Shown here piece by piece: positions 36,069 to 44,444 of a stretch of DNA of 64,000 nucleotides. A program made the translations under genes and the position numbers. The stretch comes from Variovorax sp. OV329 (GTDB lineage: Bacteria > Pseudomonadota > Gammaproteobacteria > Burkholderiales > Burkholderiaceae_C): positions 1 to 64,000 of the forward strand of contig NZ_FOUG01000011.1 in NCBI RefSeq assembly GCF_900114785.1, in the 5' to 3' direction. Under the pieces are notes generated by a model. It saw only the letters and a list, made by a program, of their open reading frames with translations, searched no databases and was not told the origin of the DNA. Each line of letters starts with the position of its first letter. Within the stretch, counting starts at the first letter, position 1.

Positions 36069-36287
36069 TCAGGCTCGCTCCTTGGCGACCGATGCGCCCT
36101 TCGGACCCGCCGTCTGGGCGGCCTGCTCGGCGAAGACCACCGGTGCCCCGGTGCTGGACCTCCTGCTGCAGCGACAGGGACGAACGTGCAGCGGGTGGTG
36201 CACTAGGCGGCCCTTGCCCGCGAGCACCAGGTCCTGGCTTTCGTAGTAGGCCTGCGGCTCGAGCAGGCGCTCGCGGATCAACGGCAT
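36069..36287 (-). CDS. Small hypothetical protein
   Basis: A 72-residue protein, MPLIRERLLEPQAYYESQDLV. A good GAGGAGA ribosome site about 5 bases upstream of the ATG is the main support. No domain is recognised. The C-terminal half is Arg/Ser-rich and could be out of frame. Confidence 0.45.
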   Translation of the reverse strand: MPLIRERLLEPQAYYESQDLVLAGKGRLVHHPLHVRPCRCSRRSSTGAPVVFAEQAAQTAGPKGASVAKERA

Positions 36288-36839
36288 GTGGATCTCCTCG
36301 GAAGGTGGCGTTCGGATCGATGAAGAACTGCTTTCCGTGAGTCTTCGGGGGTGCAGGGGGAAAGCCCGCGGTGTTCAGGATCGGAGGCGCGAAGCAAGAG
36401 ATGAAGAGGACCTGCGGACATGGCGTGGCCTTCTGCGGCGCAGTGCCGCCTCGGACGCACGAAGGGCGAGCGCAAGCGATCGCAGTCCAGGGACCGCTGG
36501 CGGTGGCGAAGCCGCGCGCGAGCCAGACGTCGAAGACGAGTCGAAGAAGAGGCGGGCCGAAATGCAGCGCCGTGCCCGGCGCCGCAAGCTACGCGGACCG
36601 GCCATGCAAGCGGCCGTCCAAACGCGCCGCGATCTGATGAAAGCCGGGCAAGACAAGCCCGGCGATGTCAATGGAGATGCACGAGGCCCACAGAACAGGC
36701 CGAGCAGATCAGAACACACGCGCAAAGTGCGCTGATCAGCCGGCCCCCTGCGCCCGCGGGCAGCCCGGCCTGCGACGACCGCGCTCGCGTCGTCCACCGC
36801 GAAGGTTCAATTCGACCAGGTGGGTTAGATTGCGCTGGC
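36288..36839. other. Intergenic region, no gene supported
   Basis: About 550 bases with several open frames on both strands, all arginine-rich and low in complexity as expected of GC-rich non-coding DNA. No repeat or regulatory site stands out. Confidence 0.4.
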
Positions 36840-37280
36840 ATGGAAAACATGGACTTCGCTTGCGACCCGGCCCCGACCGATGCGATCTCGACCGCGATGG
36901 CAGCCATCCTCGCGCTCGAGGATCGGCTCGATGCGGCGATGCGCGCTGGCGACGTCGAGGCGCTCGACCAGTTGCTCGCCGAGGATTTGATGTTCACCGG
37001 CAACCATGGCCAACGGGTGTCCAAGGTCGACGATCTGGCCTTGCATCGCCGGCGCGACCTGGTCTTCGAGCAGGTGCGGGCTTCGGACCGCACGGTCCGC
37101 CCTTTGGCGGACGCCGCAGTGGTGACGGTGCGGCTGGATCTGGCGGGCCGTCAGGGTGGCCGTCGATTCGAGGGGGCGTTCCGCTTCACGCGCGTATGGG
37201 CGTGGCGTGACGGTCGATGGCAACTCCTGGCCGCACACGGCAGTCGCATCGCCGGTGGATCGCCGCTGGACCGTTCTTGA
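36840..37280 (+). CDS. NTF2/SnoaL-like (DUF4440-type) protein
   Basis: A 146-residue protein with the cone-shaped NTF2 fold pattern: an N-terminal helix (ISTAMAAILALEDRLDAAMRAGDVEALDQLLAEDLMFTG), then strands ending in FRFTRVWAWRDGRWQLLAAHGS, the standard DUF4440 ending. The ATG at 36840 was preferred to a much longer in-frame extension whose upstream part is arginine-rich nonsense. Members are small enzymes or ligand-binding proteins; the substrate here is unknown. Confidence 0.75.
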   Translation: MENMDFACDPAPTDAISTAMAAILALEDRLDAAMRAGDVEALDQLLAEDLMFTGNHGQRVSKVDDLALHRRRDLVFEQVRASDRTVRPLADAAVVTVRLDLAGRQGGRRFEGAFRFTRVWAWRDGRWQLLAAHGSRIAGGSPLDRS

Positions 37281-37299
37281 GGCGCAAGGACCCAGAAAC

Positions 37300-37330
37300 A
37301 AAAAGTCCCCGCAACCTGCGCCGCGGGGAC
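37300..37330 (-). terminator. Rho-independent terminator, leftward
   Basis: Stem GTCCCCGC (37305-37312) with GCGGGGAC (37323-37330); on the minus strand it is followed by a T-run (37300-37304). It ends transcription coming from the radC-like gene about 180 bases to the right. Confidence 0.75.
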
Positions 37331-37512
37331 CAGTCCACCTCGAAATGGTGGAGGAGACAAAGTAACACACGCACCAACCACTGCAGTTGCCATTGCCAAG
37401 GTTGTGTTGGAACGCGCGTCGTTCATCTTGCCATATCGCGCAGCGCATGACCAACGCACGTCCACGTGCGGGGCCCCAACCCTTCGCCCCGCGTTGTGAT
37501 GCGCGATGACCT

Positions 37513-38052
37513 TTAGAGCAGGCCGCTTTTCGCAAACGCGCGAGTGCGCGGGCCGGCCACGACGATGTGGTCGATCACTCGCACGTCGATGCATTTCAGC
37601 GCGTCCTGGAGCGCAGAGGCGAGCAGCTCATCGGCCCGAGACGGCTCGCAACTTTGACTTGGGTGGCAATGGCTGCACAGAATTCCAGCAGCCCCGTGCC
37701 TGAGCGCTTCCCGAAGCACCTCCCGCGGATACACGCTCGTTTGCGTGATCGTGCCCCGAATGAGTTCCTGCACGGCGATCAGGCAAAGTTGAGCGTCGAA
37801 GTAGAGCACCACGAAGGATTCGTGGCCCTGCCCTGCGAAGTGCAGTGTCAAGTAGTCCTCCACGGCCTGGGGCGAATCGAAGATCGGCTTGCTGCGCACC
37901 GGCTCGATCAGCACTTCCTGCGCCAGGGCCAGGCCGGCGGCCAACAGCCGGTACGCGGGGTGCGCCGACTCGCGCCCGGCCGGCGCATCCTTGCCGAGGA
38001 ATAGACGCAATTGATCGACCACGCGCTGCTCGGTCGGGGTGTAGTTGTTCAT
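37513..38052 (-). CDS. radC: RadC-like JAB-domain protein
   Basis: A 179-residue RadC-type protein, the C-terminal JAB/MPN metalloprotease-like domain alone, as is common on plasmids. The metal motif reads HCHPSQSCEPSRAD, equivalent to the family's HNHPSGDPxPSxxD. The preceding glutamate strand is VLYFDAQLCLIAVQELIRGTI. The start at 38052 gives MNNYTPTEQ; further upstream the frame is low-complexity. The biochemical function of RadC proteins is unsettled despite the old DNA-repair name. It is probably monocistronic with the terminator at 37300-37330. Confidence 0.85.
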   Translation of the reverse strand: MNNYTPTEQRVVDQLRLFLGKDAPAGRESAHPAYRLLAAGLALAQEVLIEPVRSKPIFDSPQAVEDYLTLHFAGQGHESFVVLYFDAQLCLIAVQELIRGTITQTSVYPREVLREALRHGAAGILCSHCHPSQSCEPSRADELLASALQDALKCIDVRVIDHIVVAGPRTRAFAKSGLL

Positions 38053-38768
38053 CAGAGGCACTCCTGGAAGAAATAGCGCAGGCGGGATTGCCTGCGTGCC
38101 TCCTGCTCTCCCCGTCGCAGCGCAGCGCTCAAGGCCGCCGCAGGCGCGCGGCCACGCGCCGAGCACGCCCCTTCGGGGCGGGCGCAGAGCCTTTAACGCG
38201 AGAACGACGAGTAGCGTCAAGGCACACAGGCAAGCCCTCCCCTCCTCCACCCGGTTCCCTCTCCTGCCTCGAGGCGATCCGCGCGAACTGGATCACAGGT
38301 GACCCAGCGCGTGGCAAAGCGTTCTGCACAGTGCCGTCCCAGCGATGACCTGCGCCGCAGTGATGCCACGCCGCGTTGCCAATCCCGCGATTCTTCGGGG
38401 AGAACTTGGGGGATCTTGGGGCTCCTGCACACAAGGCACCTCCATAGATCAACGACTTGGCATCGCACCGGTAAGGGGCTCCAACTTAGGGCTTTGTGCG
38501 CATCGCGGAGACATCGGTGGCGACGGAAGAAGCTCTCTTGGAGCGCTAAGGATCTCGGTACTTTCCGGCCCGAGCTGTATTGGACAACGGCCGAGGCGCC
38601 CGTGCGGACCGGGGGGGCGAGATGCCTGGCACTCCGGACACTGTCCGCACATCAAGCCGTTCGACCGCAAGCGTCTTCCCTGCCCTTTCCTCCACTAGAT
38701 CAAGGCCGACGGTCAGCACCGTCGTTCGTACAACTGCGTGCGTGTGCAAGGTGGCATCGCCGCGCAGG
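38053..38768. other. Intergenic region between rep and radC
   Basis: About 715 bases. Open frames on both strands show no recognisable protein features. No obvious terminator follows the rep gene at 38769. Confidence 0.4.
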
Positions 38769-40145
38769 TCAGGATCCTGGGCCGGACGCAATGACCAAGA
38801 GTTCCTTGTCCGTCGGCTTGTCCCATTGCGGCCCGTAGGCACCGACGGCATAGAAGCTGACCATTTCGTGTCGCACCATCGGGTGCATCCAACCTTTGCC
38901 CAGCAGACGCTGAATGACGGCAGGATGCGCATTGCGCTTTAGCAGGCTCTCGTGCAGGCTGTCCACCAACTCTGCCTGGCGCGGCTCTGGAAGTGCGGCG
39001 ATTTCGGCAGCGAGTCTCTCGATGCGCTCGACCAGCCACTTCTTCTCCCATTGGGCGAGGCGCTCGCTGGGCTGCAGCTGCACCTGCTGCGTCGTTTGAG
39101 CAGCCTCGACCTTTTCGAGCACCTCGGCCTGCGCGGCCGCATGGCCGGGCAGCACGCTCTTCAGATAGCGCAGCGGATCGCGCAGGGGCTCGGGAAATGC
39201 GCTGGCGGCCCTCTTCTCCACTGCCTCGATTGCCGTGGCGACCGCTGAGTCGCCGAATTCCTCGATCAGCCGCTCGATGCGGGAGTGATCGATGCCCAAT
39301 CGTTCGGCACTGGCAAGAACGCCCACGTCGACGGGCTCGGCGGCTGTGCGCTGTTGGAGCGCCAGGACGCGCTGCGGTTTTTTTCGGACCGTGAACTGCA
39401 GGTCCGAGACGAACCTGCCGGCTTTGAACTCGAGCATCTCTATCTCGATGTCCGCCAGCGCATTGATCTCCGAAATGGCGGGGCGCAATGTGTCGCGTTT
39501 GAAGATGCGGTACTCAAGCCGCTGCAGGCGCTCGTCGTCCGGCCGTCCCAGCAGAACCGGCCGCCACCATGTCCAGGGCTTGCGCGCCGTCTGTCCCACG
39601 CCGAGGTAGCGCGAGCAGATCTCATAGAGCGCCACCGAGGGATGCGAACCCAATTGGGAAATGATGTCCAGGGAGAGCTTCGCGAAGATTTCGGGATCCA
39701 GCAGCTCGTTGCGCATGTTCACCGCATAGGACCACTCGACGAAGATCTGTCCGCGCTCCTTGGTCAGTCTGGCGTGCGAAAGCATCCCGCACACGTCCCA
39801 GGTCTGCCACTCCCCCGAGGTCGGTGACTGCCACTCGACCAGGGTTGAAACCATCGAGCGCAGATGCGTCTTGATGATCTTCATGTCGCCGCTGTTGTAG
39901 TCCAGGCCCTTCACGATGTCGGTGAGAGCAGCCCGGAAGGTCTCGCGCTCCAGACCCTGGTCTTGGGCCATGTGCAGCAGCACGTTCCAGGTTCGCCGGC
40001 CCAACGCAGTGATCTTGTTGTTCTGCGGAACGAGCGCGAGCGAGAACACGGGCTTGAGCAGCGGTGCCACGCTGCGCGCAGGAAAAGCCGGTTCTCGGGA
40101 CGCCTCTGAAGCCATGGGAGGAATGTAACGCACCGCTGCGTTCAT
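38769..40145 (-). CDS. Rep_3-type replication initiator
   Basis: A 458-residue initiator. The start at 40145 (MNAAVRYIPPMAS) is a choice among several in-frame codons, the longest at 40250. The first winged helix (ALGRRTWNVLLHMAQDQGLERETFRAALTDIVKGLDYNSGDMKIIKTHLRSMVSTLVEWQ) and second winged helix (LGSHPSVALYEICSRYLGVGQTARKPWTWWRPVLLG, LRPAISEINALADIEIEMLEFKAGR) follow the Rep_3/RepB pattern. A long helical C-terminus is typical of versions in Burkholderiales chromids and megaplasmids. It is divergent from parA across a repeat-containing gap that is the likely origin. Rep proteins of this kind bind iterons and repress themselves. Confidence 0.85.
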   Translation of the reverse strand: MNAAVRYIPPMASEASREPAFPARSVAPLLKPVFSLALVPQNNKITALGRRTWNVLLHMAQDQGLERETFRAALTDIVKGLDYNSGDMKIIKTHLRSMVSTLVEWQSPTSGEWQTWDVCGMLSHARLTKERGQIFVEWSYAVNMRNELLDPEIFAKLSLDIISQLGSHPSVALYEICSRYLGVGQTARKPWTWWRPVLLGRPDDERLQRLEYRIFKRDTLRPAISEINALADIEIEMLEFKAGRFVSDLQFTVRKKPQRVLALQQRTAAEPVDVGVLASAERLGIDHSRIERLIEEFGDSAVATAIEAVEKRAASAFPEPLRDPLRYLKSVLPGHAAAQAEVLEKVEAAQTTQQVQLQPSERLAQWEKKWLVERIERLAAEIAALPEPRQAELVDSLHESLLKRNAHPAVIQRLLGKGWMHPMVRHEMVSFYAVGAYGPQWDKPTDKELLVIASGPGS

Positions 40146-40196
40146 GTGAGACGGCGATTCACGTGTCGAGATCGCCGTCTCCACTTCCGGTTCACT

Positions 40197-40207
40197 GAAA
40201 AAGCTCC
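40197..40207 (+). repeat. AAAAGCTCC repeat 1
   Basis: GAAAAAGCTCC inside CTGAAAAAGCTCC, the same 13 bases as copy 4 read in the other direction. Confidence 0.6.
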
Positions 40208-40254
40208 ACTTGTCGGCAGTCTCGCGACCCGTTGCGCGAGGAAAGGCCAACCGT

Positions 40255-40263
40255 AAAAGCTCC
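40255..40263 (+). repeat. AAAAGCTCC repeat 2
   Basis: AAAAGCTCC, direct orientation, 58 bases after copy 1. Confidence 0.55.
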
Positions 40264-40339
40264 GCCTTGCGGCGTTTCCAGTGCGATTTCTGCGTCGGAC
40301 AGCCGGTTTGGGCCGGTTCTGGAACCCCATCCGCGTCCT

Positions 40340-40353
40340 AACCGAATCCACTC
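40340..40353 (+). repeat. AACCG(A/T)ATCCACTC repeat 1
   Basis: AACCGAATCCACTC, matched at 13 of 14 positions by the copy 43 bases downstream; a weaker relative (AACCCCATCC) begins at 40323. Confidence 0.6.
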
Positions 40354-40382
40354 CGGGTGGTTCCCGGGATGCCTCCACACGG

Positions 40383-40396
40383 AACCGTATCCACTC
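40383..40396 (+). repeat. AACCG(A/T)ATCCACTC repeat 2
   Basis: AACCGTATCCACTC, second copy in the rep-parA gap; a candidate iteron. Confidence 0.6.
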
Positions 40397-40409
40397 TGCA
40401 CCCGACTGG

Positions 40410-40418
40410 AAAAGCTCC
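40410..40418 (+). repeat. AAAAGCTCC repeat 3
   Basis: AAAAGCTCC within CTGGAAAAGCTCCAG, here with extra flanking dyad symmetry (CTGGA/TCCAG). Confidence 0.55.
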
Positions 40419-40542
40419 AGGAGCCACTGGGAAGTCTCCAATTTATCTGTTAAGTCATTGATTTATAATAGATTTTTCCCGCACAAAGACTTAAAGGAGT
40501 TGAAGGAGTTTGACTCTAATAAATACCCAGCCTGGCGGCTGC

Positions 40543-40552
40543 GGAGCTTTTT
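40543..40552 (-). repeat. AAAAGCTCC repeat 4, inverted
   Basis: GGAGCTTTTT, the inverse of the other three, in the leader of parA. Inverted placement suggests an operator as well as an iteron role. Confidence 0.55.
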
Positions 40553-40650
40553 CAGGAAAGAGGAGCACAAGTTTGGACGAGACTTCGCCTGTTTGCGCAA
40601 AACACGTCCAACACGCACAATCGCGGCGTCAAACATCAACACGATCACAC

Positions 40651-41898
40651 ATGGAAATTCGACCACAGATCACGCTGGCCGGTGTTCATCAACAAGCAGA
40701 GGATGCTGCGGAGATGCTCTCAAGCATCCGATCCGCCATGTTGGCGCCAATGGTTCGCAAGGCCTCCCCGACCTTCAGTGCGGATCAGGTCGCCACCTTG
40801 TGCGAGGCCTCGTCCCGGGGTTCGTTCGCGCACAGGGTTGCGAGCCGCAAGGATATGCCTTCCGGGACGTTGGTGTCCAATGGCCGCAAGCGCCTGTTCG
40901 ATCTCGCCGAGACCCGCCAGTGGGTTCGCGACTACCGCAAGGATGTGCTGCGTCCGCCGGGTGCCGAGGCCGTGACAATCTCGATCGCCAACTTCAAGGG
41001 CGGCACGACCAAGACCACCACGGCGATGACTCTGGCCCAAGGGCTGACGCTGCTGGGCCACAAGGTCCTGGTGATCGACACCGATCCGCAGGCTTCTTTG
41101 ACGACTCTTTTCGGGATCCTTCCGGATGTCGAGATTGAAGCCAAGGACACGATCATGTCGCTGGCCGACGGGTCGTCGACAACGGTACGTCCTCTGATTC
41201 GCAGCACCTACTGGGACGGACTGGATCTGGTGCCGGCGGCCTCCTCGCTTTTTGATGCGGAGTTCATGCTGCCGTCGCGGCAGGGGAAGGAAGGCCTGTC
41301 CGGCTTTGAGTTCTACAAGGTGCTGGACCTCGGAATCGATGACGTGCGCGCAGACTATGACGTCATCATCATCGACAGCCCCCCTGCCCTGTCTTATCTG
41401 ACGATCAATGCGCTCATGGCGGCCAACGGAATCATCATGCCGCTTCCGCCGGAGACCTTGGACTTCGCGTCGTCGACGCAGTTTTGGTCGCTCTTTTCCG
41501 ACCTGACCGAATCGATGCTGGAGTCGCGGGGGCAGACCAAGAGTTTTGATTTCATCAATATCCTGCTTTCGCGGGTTCCGCCGAAGGCCGGTCGTGGGGC
41601 ATCGACGACTGCGGACGCGGTGCGTGAGTGGATCGGTGCGACCTACAAGGAAAAGGTTCTCCCGCTGGAAATTCCCCGGACTTCCATCGCTTCGCAGAAG
41701 TCATCCGGCTTTGGGACCGTGTACGACAGTGAGGCGGGAGACGCCAAGGACAAGACGTACAAGCGCGCGCGCGATGCCTACGACCTGTTCGTGCAGCACA
41801 TTGAAGTGTCGATCCGCAATGCCTGGGCCAGGCAAATGCCGGCGGCGGGGGCAGGGGGTTTGCACGGTGCAACCCCCTCAGTACGGGTCGAAGCATGA
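40651..41898 (+). CDS. parA: ParA partition ATPase (type Ia)
   Basis: A 415-residue ParA. Residues 1-100 are the extra N-terminal region of type Ia ParA, containing a helix-turn-helix-like segment (FSADQVATLCEASSRGSFAHRVASRKDMPSG). The deviant Walker A is KGGTTKTTT (116-124). Walker A' reads VLVIDTDPQASLT. Walker B reads VIIIDSPPALS. It moves ParB-bound DNA and usually represses its own promoter. The start at 40651 gives a natural MEIRPQITL; upstream in-frame codons would add an implausible tail. The last codons run through the first parS-like palindrome, so the C-terminus (GGLHGATPSV) is partly dictated by the DNA site. Confidence 0.92.
   Translation: MEIRPQITLAGVHQQAEDAAEMLSSIRSAMLAPMVRKASPTFSADQVATLCEASSRGSFAHRVASRKDMPSGTLVSNGRKRLFDLAETRQWVRDYRKDVLRPPGAEAVTISIANFKGGTTKTTTAMTLAQGLTLLGHKVLVIDTDPQASLTTLFGILPDVEIEAKDTIMSLADGSSTTVRPLIRSTYWDGLDLVPAASSLFDAEFMLPSRQGKEGLSGFEFYKVLDLGIDDVRADYDVIIIDSPPALSYLTINALMAANGIIMPLPPETLDFASSTQFWSLFSDLTESMLESRGQTKSFDFINILLSRVPPKAGRGASTTADAVREWIGATYKEKVLPLEIPRTSIASQKSSGFGTVYDSEAGDAKDKTYKRARDAYDLFVQHIEVSIRNAWARQMPAAGAGGLHGATPSVRVEA
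41854..41877. repeat. parS: parS-like palindrome 1 (inside parA)
   Basis: GGGGGTTTGCACGGTGCAACCCCC: the shared palindrome lacking one A in the right arm, lying in the last codons of parA. Confidence 0.75.
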
Positions 41899-41953
41899 AG
41901 GGTCTGCGGCACGTGATTTCGGTACCTGAGGGCGCCCACATTTGTTCGAGTTG

Positions 41954-41984
41954 CGAGGGGGTTTGCACCGTGCAAACCCCCTCG
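41954..41984. repeat. parS: parS-like palindrome 2
   Basis: The longest copy, a 31-base perfect palindrome around the core GTTTGCACCGTGCAAAC with arms extending through GGGG and CTCG. Confidence 0.85.
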
Positions 41985-42061
41985 AAAGTCACGCTTCAGG
42001 AGGCTGAATCCTGGTCCTCAGTCGGCTTCACGCAAAGCCGTAAGGGCACCGCTGGGCAGGA

Positions 42062-42079
42062 GTTTGCACGGTGCAAAAC
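42062..42079. repeat. parS: parS-like palindrome 3
   Basis: GTTTGCACGGTGCAAAAC; the core TTTGCAC-G-GTGCAAA is intact, with one extra A in the right arm. Confidence 0.8.
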
Positions 42080-42273
42080 CCCCGCCGTCTTAAAGAAGTG
42101 TCGGCGACGCATTGAGCGCGGTCACTTGGTGATACGGGCTGTGGCTTCGCGCCCCAGCGCGACGCTTCACTGCACTGGTATGCCCGGAGCGAACGCGATT
42201 GAAGGGCAGTGCGTGAGCGCGCAGGCGCGAACTTCGCTTCGCGTGCGGATGTCCGGAACTCCGGTCCGCCCAA

Positions 42274-42296
42274 GGGGTTTGCACGGTGCAAACCCC
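42274..42296. repeat. parS: parS-like palindrome 4
   Basis: Perfect 23-base palindrome GGGGTTTGCACG plus complement; core identical to copy 2 apart from the central base. Confidence 0.85.
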
Positions 42297-42390
42297 AGTC
42301 GATCGAAGCACCTGTACCCAGGGTGCTCATCGGTCCGAGGTGAGCGTGGTGGTGGCGCCAAGCCGAGCGATCGCCCGTGTTTGCTGCTGG

Positions 42391-42409
42391 GGTTTGCACC
42401 GTGCAAACC
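42391..42409. repeat. parS: parS-like palindrome 5
   Basis: GGTTTGCACCGTGCAAACC, perfect 19-base palindrome, about 105 bases upstream of the parB start. Confidence 0.85.
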
Positions 42410-42513
42410 TTTCCTGACGGCTAGCGTGCGGCGTCGACAGCGTCCCGGACAGGGCGGGTTCAATCTTCCTGGCTGTCTTCGCCAGAAGAAGCAATGGCAA
42501 GAGGAGTTTCGCA

Positions 42514-43614
42514 ATGGCAAATAAGAATCTCGTGAAGCGCGCGTTCAGCGTCACTGCAAATCTGCCGTCCCAGCGCAAGGTCGACGCGACCGAAGGGGCG
42601 GTTCAACTCGACGGAGCCGTGACCGCAGGCGAGCCACCGAATCGCCTGGTTGAGCAGGTGGCGCCTGCGCCAATGCCGACTCCCATCACAGCGCCAAGAA
42701 CCGGCCCGGGATCGATGTTGGCATTCATGACCGAACAGTCTGAGGTGCACCGGGAGGTGGTGCAGCTGCGTGAGCGCGTCTCCGAGTTCGACGGCGCGCA
42801 GGTTGCCAAGCGAATCGATCCTGCGCAGATCGTTGCTTCCAAGTGGGCCAACCGCGACGAGTCGCACTTCCGGACGCCGGCTTTCGCTCGCTTGAAAGAC
42901 GAGATCGCCAGCGCGGGCGGAAACGTCCAGCCGATCAAGCTCAGGCCACTGGCCGGTGCCGAACCGGGCAAGCCGCATCTGGAGATCGTGTATGGTCACC
43001 GCCGCCACCGGGCGTGTCTGGAACTGGGCCTGCCGGTGCTCGCGCTGATCCAGAACCATATGGGGGATTCGGAGCTCTTTGTGGAGATGGAGCGCGAAAA
43101 CCGCGAGCGTGAGGATCTGTCGGCCTGGGAGCAGGGCGTGATGTACATGCGGGCGCTGGAGCAGGGGCTGTTCCCCTCGGCCAAGCAGTTGGCTGCGGCC
43201 ATTGACCGGGACATGAGCAATATCAGTCGAGCCATGGCGCTCGCGAAACTGCCCGCTGACGTGGTTCGCGCATTCGGCTCGCCCTTGAACCTACAGTTCA
43301 GATGGGCTACGCCATTGAAGGACGCGCACCAGAAGGACCCCGAAGGCTTGCTTCAAACCTCCCGGGAGTTGCTTGCACGGGATCAAAAGCCGTCACCTGC
43401 AGAAGTGTTCGCGATCCTAACGCGCAAGGGCGACGGGCGCGCGGCCGGGCCAGGCGCGGCGATCGAATGGAAGGACGAAGAGGGCAAGCGCGCAGCGTCG
43501 CTGACGACGGACCGGAAGAGCAGGGTGACGCTGTCTTTCGATCACGCGATGGACGAGGCTCAACGCCGAAAGCTCGTCAAGCTGATAGACGCCTTCCTGG
43601 GCATGAAGAGCTGA
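42514..43614 (+). CDS. parB: ParB centromere-binding protein
   Basis: A 366-residue ParB. The start is supported by AGAGGAG. An unstructured N-terminus carries the ParA-interaction region. The ParB/Srx CTPase-like domain begins near IDPAQIVASKWANR, with the conserved GHRRHRA (YGHRRHRACLELGL) and ENREREDLSAWE. The HTH follows (FPSAKQLAAAIDRDMSNISRAMALAKLP). A C-terminal dimerisation segment ends SFDHAMDEAQRRKLVKLIDAFL. It binds the five palindromes between parA and parB and loads or spreads in a CTP-dependent way, as known for the family. Confidence 0.92.
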   Translation: MANKNLVKRAFSVTANLPSQRKVDATEGAVQLDGAVTAGEPPNRLVEQVAPAPMPTPITAPRTGPGSMLAFMTEQSEVHREVVQLRERVSEFDGAQVAKRIDPAQIVASKWANRDESHFRTPAFARLKDEIASAGGNVQPIKLRPLAGAEPGKPHLEIVYGHRRHRACLELGLPVLALIQNHMGDSELFVEMERENREREDLSAWEQGVMYMRALEQGLFPSAKQLAAAIDRDMSNISRAMALAKLPADVVRAFGSPLNLQFRWATPLKDAHQKDPEGLLQTSRELLARDQKPSPAEVFAILTRKGDGRAAGPGAAIEWKDEEGKRAASLTTDRKSRVTLSFDHAMDEAQRRKLVKLIDAFLGMKS

Positions 43615-44122
43615 CAACACGCAAGGGGGAGGCGCTGCGGCAATGACTTCCGGGTGGTTGTCGCCGCCCGCAGTAAATGTAACGTGAGCGCTCACTCTAA
43701 CGAATGACCTTTTTGTTCTAGGAGCCCATGAGCCATGAAGCGAGCCACCGCATTTGGCACACCGTGGGCTCGCCGAGGATGTTGACCTGACGGCTGAACG
43801 TTGCCGGTGCGGATGTCCGATGCCTTGAACTCCCCGGTTTCAAAGTAAGCGCAAACATCTGACAATTAGATCGGTTGCACTCAGTACCTCAACCTACTTC
43901 TAGAGACAGCTCCCGCTACTAACTCATTGATTACAAAGGAAAACTAACCCAGGCGATGCTTGACAGGCTCCTGGAGCGTTGATTTTCTGCATTGATGATT
44001 ATTCTGGTTATCATCGGACGAGATCGCGCGGCTTTGACCGCCTTCGCCGTGTACAAAATCCAGCGTAGGGACCCGTCGCCATTCTTGTCAACGAGAGACG
44101 GCGTTCGCTCATCATTGAGATC
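43615..44122. other. Intergenic region after parB
   Basis: About 510 bases without a gene. The only structured element is the near-palindrome listed at 43994-44015. Confidence 0.4.
43994..44015. repeat. 22-bp near-palindrome between parB and recombinase
   Basis: GATGATTA-TTCTGG-TTATCATC: 8-base arms (one mismatch) around a 6-base centre, in AT-rich DNA between parB and the recombinase cluster. The layout resembles a Xer/dif-like or recombinase core site. Confidence 0.4.
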
Positions 44123-44416
44123 ATGACCACGCACCGCGCGCCGCCGGCGCTCGCCCACATTGACGACACCGAACTTGAGCGCCTAGCCGCCGCTTGGCGC
44201 GCCCAGGCCTTGCGCGGCAACCGAGAAGCCTTCGGGATTGCGCATGCGCTGGAAGTGGAGCAGCGCCGGCGCCAGCGCCCGCGCCAGATGGCGGCCCTGG
44301 CGCAAGATCCGCCGCGGCCTGTGCGGCGCTGGTGGCAGTTCTGGAGGCCGTCGTCGCCCGATGCGGAACGCGAGACGATGACCGCGCATCGCGCGCCGCC
44401 GCAGGCGCGCGAATGA
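44123..44416 (+). CDS. Small protein preceding the recombinase
   Basis: A 97-residue protein, MTTHRAPPALAHIDDTELERLAAAWRAQALRGNREAFGIAHALEVEQRRRQRP, helical and charged, then W-rich (RRWWQFWRPSSP). The start motif MTTHRAPP is echoed at the end as MTAHRAPP, an internal near-duplication. It ends 28 bases before the recombinase start, so it is probably co-expressed and perhaps an accessory factor; no family recognised. Confidence 0.65.
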   Translation: MTTHRAPPALAHIDDTELERLAAAWRAQALRGNREAFGIAHALEVEQRRRQRPRQMAALAQDPPRPVRRWWQFWRPSSPDAERETMTAHRAPPQARE

Positions 44417-44444
44417 GCGAGCCAGGTCAGGGAGAGATGAACCC

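Larger units (their letters stand above)
40146..40650. other. Candidate replication origin between rep and parA
   Basis: Divergent intergenic DNA with four copies of AAAAGCTCC, two longer direct repeats and an AT-rich block (about 40440-40475, including TTGATTTATAATAG, a possible promoter). This combination of initiator gene, repeats and AT-rich DNA fits an iteron-type origin and the parA promoter. Confidence 0.6.

Noticed and set aside
36420..36839. Long N-terminal extension of the NTF2-like gene
   Set aside because: Arginine-rich, no similarity to NTF2 proteins; the compact protein from 36840 has the expected family length.
37284..37365. Possible tRNA-like or small RNA gene
   Set aside because: The hairpin and T-run are explained by a leftward terminator after radC; no cloverleaf could be built.
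38299..38838. 179-residue plus-strand frame beside rep
   Set aside because: Composition typical of a random frame in GC-rich DNA and it runs into the antisense of the rep gene.
41854..42409. Palindromes between parA and parB as terminators or CRISPR repeats
   Set aside because: They are short, irregularly spaced, lack T-runs and share a centromere-like core, so parS sites are the better reading.
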